A stretch of 25,237 nt of DNA from Flavobacterium sp. (GCA_030682755.1 JAUXNR010000310.1:1-25237); one strand, 5' to 3'; shown: positions 15,997 to 23,580, counted from the first letter of the stretch. The notes: generated from the letters alone by a model not told the origin. A program made the numbers and translations.

Positions 15997-16047
15997 AATC
16001 TAAAAATCTAAAAATCTAAAAATCTCAATAACTCAGCACCTCAGCAC
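15995..16047. repeat. Short tandem octamer repeats after the RCC1 gene
   Basis: Four units of (A)AAAATCT (15995-16025), overlapping the last bases of the RCC1 stop codon, followed by two exact copies of CTCAGCAC (16032-16047). The stretch sits between two converging genes (RCC1 ends 15996, mtgA ends 16073), and no hairpin terminator is visible there. A related AATCKA repeat lies at 23616-23662. Such degenerate repeats look like neutral slippage products or an unrecognised intergenic family. Confidence 0.7.
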
Positions 16048-16072
16048 CTTTAGCCAATTAAGATAATAAAAA

Positions 16073-16753
16073 CTAATATTCAATTTTCCCCAAATATCCC
16101 ATTTGCCTAACAATATGACTTTTTCGTCTGTTGATATAGGAAGAAGAATTTGTTGCCCTGAATTTTCTCGGATTTGGAAGAATGGCGGCAATTCCCGCAG
16201 CTTCATGAGCGGTCAGGTTTTTAGCATCCTTACGATACCAAACTCGTGAAGCTTCTTGTGCTCCATAAACACCATCGCCCATTTCAATGCTGTTGAGGTA
16301 CACTTCCATGATGCGTTCTTTTCCCCAAATGAATTCAATTAAGATTGTAAAATAAGCTTCAAACCCTTTGCGGATATAACTTCTTCCCGGCCATAAAAAA
16401 ACATTTTTGGCGGTTTGTTGTGAAATAGTACTGCCTCCTTTTAATCTTTTTCCTTTTTTGTTGCTTTCCATCGCTTTTTCTAAAGCCTTGAAGTCAAAAC
16501 CATTGTGATTTAAAAAGTTTTGATCTTCACTGGCAATAACTGCTCGTTGCAAATTGGGTGAAATTTCTTCAATCGGAACCCAATCGTGACTTAAAACCAT
16601 TGGTTTGCCTGCCGCTTTCTGTTCAACAGCTCGAATAAACATTAAAGGTGTAAAAGGTACCGGTACAAACTTAAAAAGTACAACCAATACAATGGAAACA
16701 CCAAAAAACCATAAAATGGCTTTGCCAATAAAACGAAGTATTTTTTTTATCAT
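16073..16753 (-). CDS. mtgA: Monofunctional peptidoglycan glycosyltransferase MtgA
   Basis: 226 aa, inner membrane. One N-terminal membrane anchor (about 9-28) followed by a GT51 domain that polymerises lipid II into glycan strands. Motifs in order: AVIASEDQNFLNHNGFD with catalytic Glu76, KGGSTISQQTAKNVFL (105-120), RKGFEAYFTILIEFIWGKERIMEVYLN (about 128-154) with the second acidic residue, and GVYGAQEASRVWY then EAAGIAAILPNP. There is no transpeptidase domain, and the length is normal for MtgA. The start lies 4 nt after the FAD oxidoreductase stop, so the genes are co-transcribed. Confidence 0.95.
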   Translation of the reverse strand: MIKKILRFIGKAILWFFGVSIVLVVLFKFVPVPFTPLMFIRAVEQKAAGKPMVLSHDWVPIEEISPNLQRAVIASEDQNFLNHNGFDFKALEKAMESNKKGKRLKGGSTISQQTAKNVFLWPGRSYIRKGFEAYFTILIEFIWGKERIMEVYLNSIEMGDGVYGAQEASRVWYRKDAKNLTAHEAAGIAAILPNPRKFRATNSSSYINRRKSHIVRQMGYLGKIEY

Positions 16754-16757
16754 AATT

Positions 16758-17870
16758 TTAAACTAAATCTGCTAATTCTGTTCCCACTAAACTACCAATG
16801 GCAACACCCATGCCACCAAGGCGAACTCCGCAATAAACATTTTTTGAAAGCTCTTTTACGATAGGCTTTTTATGAGAACCAACACCCATTATGCCACTCC
16901 ATCGATGTTCTATTTCAAAAGGTTGGTTTGGTAAAATTACTTCTTTTAGCAAAGTTTCCAATCGGTTTTGAATGCGTTCGGTTTGAGCAAGCTCTGTTGT
17001 AGTTTCTCCTTCAAAATCTAAATTTCTGCCACCGCCAAATAAAATTCGGTCTCCAAAATTTCTAAAATAATAATACCCTTTATCCAAATGAAACGTGCCT
17101 TTGATGTCAAGATTCGGTATTGGTTTTGTAATTAAAACTTGAGCTCTGGCTGGTTTTACTTCGCCATCAGTTAGTTTTTCTGCAAAACCGTTGGTGGCAA
17201 AAAATAACTTTTGGGTTTTAAATTCAAAGTTTTCTAAAGACACCGAAACACAATCTGAATGCGTGCTATACCCTAAAACGGTTTGTTGGTTCAGAATCAA
17301 AATATCATTTTTAATGGCTTCCTTAACCAAAGCTTGCATCATGTTTCCGGTATCAATTTGACCTTCAAACGGATTGAAAATTAAATGTTCATGAATACCT
17401 TTAAAACCAAATCGATCGATTTCTTTTGTAAAAACATCAGCTTTAAACAAGGGTTTTAAAATGTCATTGATAAACGGAATTTTTTGCAAACAATTGGCAT
17501 AGCCACTTTCATCGTCTTTTAAAAAGAGTTCATAGCCGCCAAAAAGTTTTAAGTCAAGGGTGGAGTCGCCCAATTTTTTTCGGAGCAATTGCAGCCCGGA
17601 CCACCTTTTTTCAATCAGTTGAATCACTTCTTCTTCGGTGTGCGAATTCAAATCGTCAATGATTTCAGATATGCTGCCAAAACAAGCGAAACCTGCATTT
17701 TTTGTGCTTGCTCCTTCCGGTAACATGCCTTTTTCTAAAATTAAAATTTTACTCAATGGAAAACGTTCACGAAGTCGTAATCCGCAATGCAAACCCACAA
17801 TGCCACTTCCTACAATGGTGAAATCAACATTGGAAAACCAGTTTTTATACTCCCAAAAACTTAACGTCAT
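16758..17870 (-). CDS. FAD-dependent oxidoreductase, DAO family
   Basis: 370 aa, no signal peptide. The N-terminal dinucleotide-binding fold FTIVGSGIVGLHCGLRL (about 17-33; Gly21, Gly23, Gly26) is followed by the acidic ribose-binding strand ILILEKG and the STKNAGFACFGS loop (about 55-66), where DAO-family enzymes contact FAD. The C-terminal part has the Gly-rich HRWSGIMGVGSHKKPIV and VRLGGMGVAIGSLVG, again typical of D-amino-acid-oxidase-like enzymes such as glycine oxidase or sarcosine oxidase. The substrate is probably an amine or amino acid but cannot be read from sequence. It is transcribed with mtgA 4 nt downstream. Whether that link is functional (for example D-amino acids from the cell wall) is speculation. 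Confidence 0.85.
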   Translation of the reverse strand: MTLSFWEYKNWFSNVDFTIVGSGIVGLHCGLRLRERFPLSKILILEKGMLPEGASTKNAGFACFGSISEIIDDLNSHTEEEVIQLIEKRWSGLQLLRKKLGDSTLDLKLFGGYELFLKDDESGYANCLQKIPFINDILKPLFKADVFTKEIDRFGFKGIHEHLIFNPFEGQIDTGNMMQALVKEAIKNDILILNQQTVLGYSTHSDCVSVSLENFEFKTQKLFFATNGFAEKLTDGEVKPARAQVLITKPIPNLDIKGTFHLDKGYYYFRNFGDRILFGGGRNLDFEGETTTELAQTERIQNRLETLLKEVILPNQPFEIEHRWSGIMGVGSHKKPIVKELSKNVYCGVRLGGMGVAIGSLVGTELADLV

Positions 17871-17887
17871 GTATAAAAAATTTGATT

Positions 17888-17917
17888 TAAAAGTAAGAAT
17901 TTAAAATAGTTAAGCAA
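17888..17917 (-). promoter_or_regulatory. Promoter of the FAD oxidoreductase-mtgA operon
   Basis: Read on the minus strand: TTG (17917-17915), 19-bp spacer, TACTTTTA (17895-17888; only the last base differs from TAnnTTTG). The expected start is near 17882, about 12 nt before the ATG at 17870. The -33 element is 5 bp past the queD stop, so queD need not be co-transcribed. Confidence 0.5.
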
Positions 17918-17921
17918 TAAT

Positions 17922-18374
17922 TTATTCGTTATCAGAAGCATACCATTCTGCAAAAGAAGTTTCTGTTTCCTGAAGTTTTAATGAATGCAATTGAATGTGT
18001 TTGGGCAAGCGGGCTTTAATTTTTTCTGAAAAATCAATAACCATGTTTTCGCTCGTAGGCTGATAATCTACTAAAATAACATGATGATCTCTTTCCTTGA
18101 GTTCATTTGCTAGTTCAATATGAGGTGTATTTTTGTTAAAAACTGTTGCGTGATCAAAAACATCTACAATTTCTTCTTTGACAATTTTTTTTAAGTCACT
18201 AAAGTCAATCACCATTCCAAATTTTACATTTGAAGCATCTGTAATTGGTTTCCCGATAACGGTAACAGATAATTTATAACTATGGCCGTGAACATTTTTA
18301 CATTTACCGTCATAACCATACAAAGCATGACCGGTTTCAAAACTGAATTGTTTGGTAATTCTAATGTTCGACAT
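17922..18374 (-). CDS. queD: 6-carboxytetrahydropterin synthase (QueD / PTPS family)
   Basis: 150 aa. Converts dihydroneopterin triphosphate to 6-carboxytetrahydropterin, the second step toward queuosine, a modified base of tRNA wobble positions. Seen: zinc ligands His16 (FETGHAL), His29 and His31 (NVHGHSY), catalytic Cys25 (GKCKNVHGH), VIDFSDLKKIVKE (about 55-67), the FDHATVFN motif with catalytic Asp-His (about 73-80) and a C-terminal Glu in LQETETSFAEW. The length (150 aa) is slightly above the 120-aa E. coli enzyme because of an insertion around 80-105. A pyruvoyl-tetrahydropterin synthase role is possible but less likely in this phylum. A perfect -7 element lies 15 bp upstream. Confidence 0.92.
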   Translation of the reverse strand: MSNIRITKQFSFETGHALYGYDGKCKNVHGHSYKLSVTVIGKPITDASNVKFGMVIDFSDLKKIVKEEIVDVFDHATVFNKNTPHIELANELKERDHHVILVDYQPTSENMVIDFSEKIKARLPKHIQLHSLKLQETETSFAEWYASDNE

Positions 18375-18388
18375 AGATTTATTTTTTA

Positions 18389-18396
18389 CAAAGGTA
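18389..18396 (-). promoter_or_regulatory. -7 promoter element TACCTTTG of queD
   Basis: Minus-strand TACCTTTG, a perfect TAnnTTTG, 14 bp before the queD ATG. The transcript leader would be only about 10 nt. No TTG at the usual -33 distance; that region overlaps the end of the 57-aa gene. Confidence 0.55.
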
Positions 18397-18404
18397 ACAA
18401 ATGA

Positions 18405-18578
18405 CTATAAATTTTTTTCTCTTTTTTTAGCCGCATAATACATCCAATACGCTAGACCAACAAGAATGATAAAAGGGATAAACGAACCAAGTATCAATCC
18501 GATTTGATACCCTTCGTCAGGAGCATTTTTTAATTTTTCTTCGATGTCAATTTGTTGAAGGAATAGTAGCGTTTTCAT
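18405..18578 (-). CDS. 57-aa single-pass membrane protein coupled to the enoyl-CoA hydratase gene
   Basis: 57 aa. The ATG (18578-18576) overlaps the TAA of the upstream gene by one base (TAATG), a classic termination-reinitiation junction; it ends with TAG at 18407-18405. The N-terminal half is charged (LLFLQQIDIEEKLKNAPDEG), then one hydrophobic helix (about 26-48: IGLILGSFIPFIILVGLAYWMYY) and a basic tail AAKKREKNL, so the C-terminus should be cytoplasmic. I recall near-identical short proteins with LQQIDIEEKLKNAPD in Flavobacterium, which supports it being real. Function is unknown; the overlap suggests expression at a fixed ratio with the hydratase-like protein. Confidence 0.8.
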   Translation of the reverse strand: MKTLLFLQQIDIEEKLKNAPDEGYQIGLILGSFIPFIILVGLAYWMYYAAKKREKNL

Positions 18579-19336
18579 TATTTTTTAAATTGTAATAAAG
18601 CGTGTTTTGTAAAATCTGAAAGCACCAATTTGCCTGATATAGCGGCTCGTTCAATCAATAAAGCATCCCAATGATCTGTTCCTTCCCAAAGCACTTTTTT
18701 CATTTCTGATAACGCTTCTGGATTATAAGAGGCTAGTTTGGATGCAAAGGAATACAAGCTTTCATCCATTTCTGAAGTGGTTTCAAATACTTTTGAATAC
18801 AATCCTTTTTCATGTCCCCAAGCTGCTGTTTTCCATTCGGTTGGTGATAGCGTTAATTCGGCTATGGCGGTTTTTCCGATTTTTTTGGTGACTACAGGCT
18901 CAATGACAAACGGACCAATTCCAATGGCAATTTCTGATAATTTCAAAGCACTATCATGGGTTGCAAACGTATAATCACAGGCTGCAGCTAATCCAACTCC
19001 TCCTCCAACTGCCTTTCCGTGAATTCTTCCAATAATGAGTTTGGAACATTTTCGCATGGCGTTAATCACATTGGCAAATCCGGAAAAAAACTGTGTGCCT
19101 TCCACAAAATTTGAAACAGCAAGCAGTTCATCAAACGATGCACCCGCACAAAAAGCTCCTTGTCCTTCACTTTGCAACACAATTAATGAAACATCTGTTC
19201 GCGTACTAAGTTGATGGAGTTCAGTGGTAAGTTCATGCAATAATGCGGATGGAAAGGAATTACTGGCAGGATGACCAAAGGTTACAACAGCAATAGCGTT
19301 GTTAATTTTTGTAGAAAGAGAACCGGTTGCAGACAT
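18578..19336 (-). CDS. Enoyl-CoA hydratase/isomerase family protein
   Basis: 252 aa from ATG at 19336; a TTG three codons upstream is a less likely start. Crotonase fold: oxyanion-hole segments GAFCAGASFDEL (60-71) and HGKAVGGGVGLAAACDY (106-122), and helix segment LKLSEIAIGIGP (131-142). Classical enoyl-CoA hydratase uses two glutamates. The second-site Glu is present (Glu135), but the first is Gly115 (GGGVGL instead of GGGxEL), so plain hydration of enoyl-CoA is doubtful. Members missing one Glu often act as isomerases, ring-opening enzymes or thioesterases. The substrate is therefore unassigned. It is the first gene of a minus-strand cluster and overlaps the 57-aa gene by one base. Confidence 0.85.
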   Translation of the reverse strand: MSATGSLSTKINNAIAVVTFGHPASNSFPSALLHELTTELHQLSTRTDVSLIVLQSEGQGAFCAGASFDELLAVSNFVEGTQFFSGFANVINAMRKCSKLIIGRIHGKAVGGGVGLAAACDYTFATHDSALKLSEIAIGIGPFVIEPVVTKKIGKTAIAELTLSPTEWKTAAWGHEKGLYSKVFETTSEMDESLYSFASKLASYNPEALSEMKKVLWEGTDHWDALLIERAAISGKLVLSDFTKHALLQFKK

Positions 19337-19432
19337 AAACGTCAAATTTTAGGTAAAAATAAACAATTCTCTCGATATCCTTTGCAGATGGAATTTATAA
19401 TTTATAATTCAAAAAGTATCATAAATTTATTT

Positions 19433-19440
19433 TATATTTG
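19433..19440 (+). promoter_or_regulatory. -7 promoter element TATATTTG of tRNA-Ala
   Basis: Perfect TAnnTTTG ending 9 bp before the mature tRNA 5' end at 19450, so the precursor leader would be only a few nucleotides. No TTG at the usual -33 distance. Confidence 0.55.
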
Positions 19441-19449
19441 CCCCACTTT

Positions 19450-19523
19450 GGGGATGTAGCTCAGTTGGCTAGAGCGTTTGGCTGGCAGCCAAAAGGTCGT
19501 GGGTTCGAGCCCCATCTTCTCCA
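19450..19523 (+). tRNA. tRNA-Ala (anticodon GGC, reads GCC)
   Basis: 74 nt and a full cloverleaf: acceptor GGGGATG with CTTCTCC, D-arm GCTC/GAGC, anticodon stem TTTGG/CCAAA enclosing loop CTGGCAG with anticodon GGC, and T-arm GTGGG with TTCGAGC and CCCAT. The acceptor has the G3-U70 wobble pair that marks tRNA-Ala, and discriminator A73. Position 6-67 is a U-U mismatch. The CCA end is not encoded (the sequence continues CAA). The gene stands alone, with its own -7 element and a terminator. Confidence 0.95.
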
Positions 19524-19524
19524 C

Positions 19525-19561
19525 AAAAAAACCGCAAACATTTCGATTGCGGTTTTTTTTA
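19525..19561 (+). terminator. Terminator after tRNA-Ala
   Basis: Stem core CCGCAA (19532-19537) / TTGCGG (19547-19552) with a 9-nt loop, extended by A-run/T-run pairing on both sides and ending in eight Ts. The A and T runs could let it work in both directions, serving the converging lipoprotein gene that ends at 19586. Confidence 0.85.
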
Positions 19562-19585
19562 TTCTGAACAGTCTTAATGCAATAA

Positions 19586-20077
19586 TTAAGTTAAAGGTGC
19601 TCCAACAGCAATATCACAACGGTGATGCGGCTGACCATGAGCCGGATTTAATGCTGGCTTCGGTGTATTTGGTGTCGCAGCAGGTTGAGTGGCCTGTGGC
19701 GAAGTAGCTGTAGCAGTCGGACTTGGCTGTGTTGGTGCAGGTGTCGGATTAGTACTTTGAACCGATTTGAAAAATGATTTTGGTTCACCAGTGCTAGCTC
19801 CTGTATTCATATTTGCCTCTGCATTTGGGTTTGATGGACCGTCTAATGGAGCTCCAACCGCAATGTCACAACGGTGAAAGGGTTCGCCATGTGGTGGGTT
19901 TAACTTTGGTGCTTCTCCTGCAGGTGTTGCCGGTGTTGCTGCGGGAGTTGTAGTTATAACTGGTGCTTCAGTAGTTGAAGTTGCAGATTCTTCAGTGGCG
20001 ATTTCTTCATTTTTTTTACAAGAAGTTACAAAAAATGTAGCTCCTAAAAGTAGTAATACAATTGATTTTGATTTCAT
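19586..20077 (-). CDS. Lipoprotein with two HGxPxHRCDIAVGAPL motifs
   Basis: 163 aa. A lipoprotein signal peptide ends FFVTSC (Cys20), then a Thr/Ala/Pro-rich, disordered-looking mature chain with two near-identical 20-residue modules: 59-78 (LNPPHGEPFHRCDIAVGAPL) and 143-162 (LNPAHGQPHHRCDIAVGAPL). The second copy ends one residue before the C-terminus. Each copy keeps two or three His and one Cys (Cys70, Cys154), so metal binding or disulfide linkage is plausible. The spacer (about 80-140) is Pro/Thr/Ala-rich, like a surface stalk. I recall single copies of NPPHGxPxHRCDI at the end of other Bacteroidetes proteins, but no function. It is preceded by a good -7 element. Confidence 0.8.
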   Translation of the reverse strand: MKSKSIVLLLLGATFFVTSCKKNEEIATEESATSTTEAPVITTTPAATPATPAGEAPKLNPPHGEPFHRCDIAVGAPLDGPSNPNAEANMNTGASTGEPKSFFKSVQSTNPTPAPTQPSPTATATSPQATQPAATPNTPKPALNPAHGQPHHRCDIAVGAPLT

Positions 20078-20096
20078 AGGTGTTATTTTTCAAAGT

Positions 20097-20104
20097 CAAA
20101 TATA
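20097..20104 (-). promoter_or_regulatory. -7 promoter element TATATTTG of the HRCDI lipoprotein
   Basis: Minus-strand TATATTTG, a perfect TAnnTTTG, 19 bp before the ATG at 20077. No TTG at the usual distance upstream. It lies in the 65-bp gap after the 1135-aa gene, so the lipoprotein can be expressed on its own. Confidence 0.5.
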
Positions 20105-20142
20105 GTAATTTCCAAAAAGATAGCACTATTTTTAACGTTGTC

Positions 20143-23100
20143 TTAAAAATAGGCCCGCAATTGAACGCTTCCGGTATGGATGCTTTTACTGGTTTCACTT
20201 TTTCTGCCTTGATAATTGATGTTGATGTCCAAAAACTGTGTCAAATTCTTTTGAAGCAATAACCGCCAGGTTTGATTTCTTCCGGGTTGTAAACCTTCGA
20301 GCATCTGAAAAGCAACAGCCGAAGTAGCATTTCCTGTAAAGTCATTGTTGTATAGTGAAAATTCACCATTCATCGTAAATTGTTTTTTGCCGGAATAGGT
20401 AAAAGAAGCTCCAATGCGTTGTTGTTGTAATTCTTCTAATTCATTGATTTGATTGGTTTTAATTTGATATTCATAAAAAACATCGCAACTCGTACTTTGA
20501 GAAAATAAATAAGAAACTTTTGGAGCCAACTGATAGCCTTCAATTTCAAAATTTCGAATTTCAAAATTTTCTGATTCACTTTTAGATGCAATGGTTTTAG
20601 ATTGAAAAGAGAGCAACCACGATTTATCAATTAAATGTGCGTATTGCATTTGATGGGAGTTGTTTCTAACTTCTTGTGATCCTGCGGATAATAAATTTTT
20701 GGCTCGATTGTTCACAAAAGTATAGGTAACCGAATGTTTTTGCTTCCCTCGATTATAAAACAAACTGTTTCTGAATGCCGCATTTAAACCTAGCAAATCT
20801 GCTGCGTTTCCTGAAAAGGGATTCAAATCAAAATTGTTTTCCATTCGCCTGATTTTTCGGTCCACCAAAAAAGAGGTTTGATTATAAAAATAGGAAAGGA
20901 ATTTTTTAAATCCTTTCTCATTTTGCCATTGCAACGGATTTAACGTGACAGATTGTGAAAATTTATTTTGATGTGTAGGCACAAAAATTTGATTGGGAAG
21001 AAAAACACGAATAAATCGAGCTTGATCGGGAAATGGAGCCACCTCAAACTCTTCTAATTCCTGAATACCATTGCCGTTGTAATCAATCCAGGTATAAACG
21101 CCTAAGCCGGGTTCTACTTCAACATAGGTAAACTCTTGTTGTGCAATGGTGCCCGAACTGGTTTCATAAGCCGATGTGATTTGAATCAATTGATTAAAAA
21201 ACCTATCGTTATAAAGCAATCTGGAATTTATTGACGTTTCATCCGGACGGGAAGTATCGGTATATTTCAGGTTTCGATAGTTTACAAACAGACTTAAATC
21301 GCTATTGTCATTTTGAATCAATTTCGATTTTATGTAATAAGAATGTGATTTGTTTACCCTTTCAATGATTCCGTTTTGCAAACTGTCGTTAGCTCGTTGC
21401 AAGTAACCAATTTCCACAAAAACTTTGGTGCTGTCACCTCTTCCGGCAAAAACACCATATTCAGTAAACCGTTGACTTAAGGCAGAAAAAGTATTAGTGG
21501 CATTAATTTTTTCAGAAACATCTTCCATGTTAAAACTACTGCCTACCCAGTTTTTATCAAAATGATAGCGAGCTTGTGTTTGGTTTCTGAGGAATTTAGA
21601 ATTAGCAATGTCACCATCACTTTTCATAAAACTGCCTTGGTTTTGAAGCGTCCAGTTTTTTTCTTTATAAAGACCTTCAAGAATATGTCTGTTGCCTGAA
21701 AAACTTTTGGAAAAATCTAATTTTTCCAATTGATACCTCACGAAACCTTTTTCCGAATTTCGCAATTCCAAGCCTGAAACCAATAAACTTTGATTGCCAA
21801 GCGGATTAGACAAATTCCAATCTCGGTCAAATTCTATAGTAAACAACCGCTCAATGGTTTGGAATTCTTGTTGCACAAATTGATAATTGGCAAAGGCATC
21901 AAGAGTCCATTTTCCGGTAAATAAACGTTGTCTCGCATTAATTCTTCCTGCAATTCCTTGGTTGTCTTCGTCATTTATATTGGAAAACAAATTTTGATCG
22001 TTGTTGCTGATTCCGAGTTCAAAATCGACCGTTGTTTTTTCGCTTGGCGTAAATTTTCCCAAAAGGGTAGCAATTTGAATTTTAGTTGGAGCAACCAATC
22101 GAATGATGGGCTCATAATTACCTTGTGGAATTCCTCCAATGGGTTCAATATATTCATAAATTCTGCCAACGGCTTGGTTGTTTATTAAAATATAATTTCC
22201 ATTGTTGTTTCCAACCAAACTAAATCGGACGTTGTACAACTCATCTTCTGGATTGTTTGAAAATTCAAAAACTTCAACGCCATTTACAAGTGTTTTTTTA
22301 TACAGTATTTTATTTTCCGAAAAACTGTCTAAATAAGCAGAAGGAGCATTCATGGCAGTGATGTCATCTCCGGCATTTTTTAAAATTTCCACTTGTTCTT
22401 CCGAGAGATTTTGTTGCAACGGTTGGTTTTTTATATCGTTTTCAGAATATACAAAACCGCCAATTTGCCATGTTTCACGTTCGTGTGTTACGCCGCCATA
22501 GGTTATCAACCGGGTGTAACTTCGTTCGGCATATTGGTATTCAATGTTGATTCGCATTTCGGAAGTAATTGGATACAATGAAGTAAAAACAATTTCGCCT
22601 GCATTATAATCAATGGTATAGTGGTTGTTTTCGCCACGTTGCAACAATAGGCCGTTCACATAAACCCGTTCTGAACCTGAAATGACTAGCACATAAAGTT
22701 CGCCATTGTTCCCTCGTAATTTATACGGACCTTGATTGCCCTCTTGACCCACAAAATTGCTTTTGGCATATTGTCCTCTTACTAATGCTGCTGATGCTGT
22801 AACTGAGGTGCGTTTTTCAGGAGTTCCAAAACTAAAATCTGTGGCAATTCCTTGTACTTTTTTATTGAAATTTAAAAAACGCGACTGACGGTTTTCTAAA
22901 AACAAATCTCCGGCTCTTATTTTCCAGTTTTTTGCATACAATTCAATGAAAATTTGATCAAATTCATCCAGTTTTTGGGAATAACCGCCTTCTTGAAGTG
23001 GAATGTTGCTGTCTTGAATGGAAGCTCTAATACTAACATCGTTTGATATTTTACCGCTGATTTGTAAATCCAAATTCGAATTGACCACTGCGTTTTGATT

Positions 23101-23550
23101 GTTACCAATGGTGAGCCCCCTGGTGATACTTCCCGAAGTATTTAAGCCACTAAATGGGGTGTTGATTTTTGCCGGATCTTTAGAATAACGATACAAATCA
23201 CCATAATTACTTTGGTTGGGCACAATTTGAATTTCGTCAAAAACACTATACGTTTTGGTTAAATAATCAGGAAATTTCAGATAGCGAACCGTTAACGTGT
23301 CGCTACGATTAAAATCATTTTTAAAAACTAAAGTGCCTTTTTGAAAATTTGCCGTGTAAAAAGAACTGTCAATTTCAACACCTTTTGAGTCAATAATTTT
23401 GAAAAAGGCTTTGTTGATACTCACTTTTTCAAGAGAAATAGTGTCTTTTGAAGCTACAATTTTTTTTGATTGATACGGCGTTTCGCTTTCCTGAGCCGAA
23501 AGACCTGAAATCAATAGTAAAAATAGCCCTAAAACACTTTTTTTCAACAT
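20143..23550 (-). CDS. Large outer-membrane beta-barrel-like protein, unknown function
   Basis: 1135 aa. Signal peptide about 1-20 (ISGLSAQ). An N-terminal beta domain (about 25-120) is followed by SGSITRGLTIGNNQNAVVNS (about 137-156) and a long series of alternating amphipathic strands with aromatic girdles to the last residue Phe (VQLRAYF), the usual end of an outer-membrane barrel. A segment HYTIDYNAGEIVFTSLYPITS (about 306-326) resembles one repeated in the T9SS translocon protein SprA, but the protein is far shorter than SprA and I do not call it that. There is no plug domain, so it is not a TonB receptor. I recall homologues annotated only as hypothetical in Flavobacteriia. It has its own promoter element. 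Function unknown; a surface or transport role is inference. Confidence 0.8.
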   Translation of the reverse strand: MLKKSVLGLFLLLISGLSAQESETPYQSKKIVASKDTISLEKVSINKAFFKIIDSKGVEIDSSFYTANFQKGTLVFKNDFNRSDTLTVRYLKFPDYLTKTYSVFDEIQIVPNQSNYGDLYRYSKDPAKINTPFSGLNTSGSITRGLTIGNNQNAVVNSNLDLQISGKISNDVSIRASIQDSNIPLQEGGYSQKLDEFDQIFIELYAKNWKIRAGDLFLENRQSRFLNFNKKVQGIATDFSFGTPEKRTSVTASAALVRGQYAKSNFVGQEGNQGPYKLRGNNGELYVLVISGSERVYVNGLLLQRGENNHYTIDYNAGEIVFTSLYPITSEMRINIEYQYAERSYTRLITYGGVTHERETWQIGGFVYSENDIKNQPLQQNLSEEQVEILKNAGDDITAMNAPSAYLDSFSENKILYKKTLVNGVEVFEFSNNPEDELYNVRFSLVGNNNGNYILINNQAVGRIYEYIEPIGGIPQGNYEPIIRLVAPTKIQIATLLGKFTPSEKTTVDFELGISNNDQNLFSNINDEDNQGIAGRINARQRLFTGKWTLDAFANYQFVQQEFQTIERLFTIEFDRDWNLSNPLGNQSLLVSGLELRNSEKGFVRYQLEKLDFSKSFSGNRHILEGLYKEKNWTLQNQGSFMKSDGDIANSKFLRNQTQARYHFDKNWVGSSFNMEDVSEKINATNTFSALSQRFTEYGVFAGRGDSTKVFVEIGYLQRANDSLQNGIIERVNKSHSYYIKSKLIQNDNSDLSLFVNYRNLKYTDTSRPDETSINSRLLYNDRFFNQLIQITSAYETSSGTIAQQEFTYVEVEPGLGVYTWIDYNGNGIQELEEFEVAPFPDQARFIRVFLPNQIFVPTHQNKFSQSVTLNPLQWQNEKGFKKFLSYFYNQTSFLVDRKIRRMENNFDLNPFSGNAADLLGLNAAFRNSLFYNRGKQKHSVTYTFVNNRAKNLLSAGSQEVRNNSHQMQYAHLIDKSWLLSFQSKTIASKSESENFEIRNFEIEGYQLAPKVSYLFSQSTSCDVFYEYQIKTNQINELEELQQQRIGASFTYSGKKQFTMNGEFSLYNNDFTGNATSAVAFQMLEGLQPGRNQTWRLLLQKNLTQFLDININYQGRKSETSKSIHTGSVQLRAYF

Positions 23551-23572
23551 AAGTACTATAACTCGAAAACCT

Positions 23573-23580
23573 CAAAAGTA
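23573..23580 (-). promoter_or_regulatory. -7 promoter element TACTTTTG of the 1135-aa protein gene
   Basis: Minus-strand TACTTTTG, a perfect TAnnTTTG, 22 bp before the ATG at 23550. The nearest TTG is 28 bp away, longer than the usual 17-23. Confidence 0.5.

Noticed and set aside
15995..16047. Possible CRISPR array
   Set aside because: Units are 8 bp without spacers; no direct repeats of 24-40 bp and no cas genes nearby.
19337..19345. TTG start for the enoyl-CoA hydratase-like gene
   Set aside because: An ATG three codons downstream gives a normal family N-terminus.
19438..19707. An 89-aa reading frame beginning MPHFGDVAQLARAFGWQPKG
   Set aside because: Its first part is the translated tRNA-Ala gene, a well-known false-protein pattern, and the rest is antisense to the HRCDI lipoprotein gene.
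20143..23550. Identification of the 1135-aa protein as SprA or as a TonB receptor
   Set aside because: It is much shorter than SprA and has no plug domain or carboxypeptidase-like domain; only one short segment looks SprA-like.
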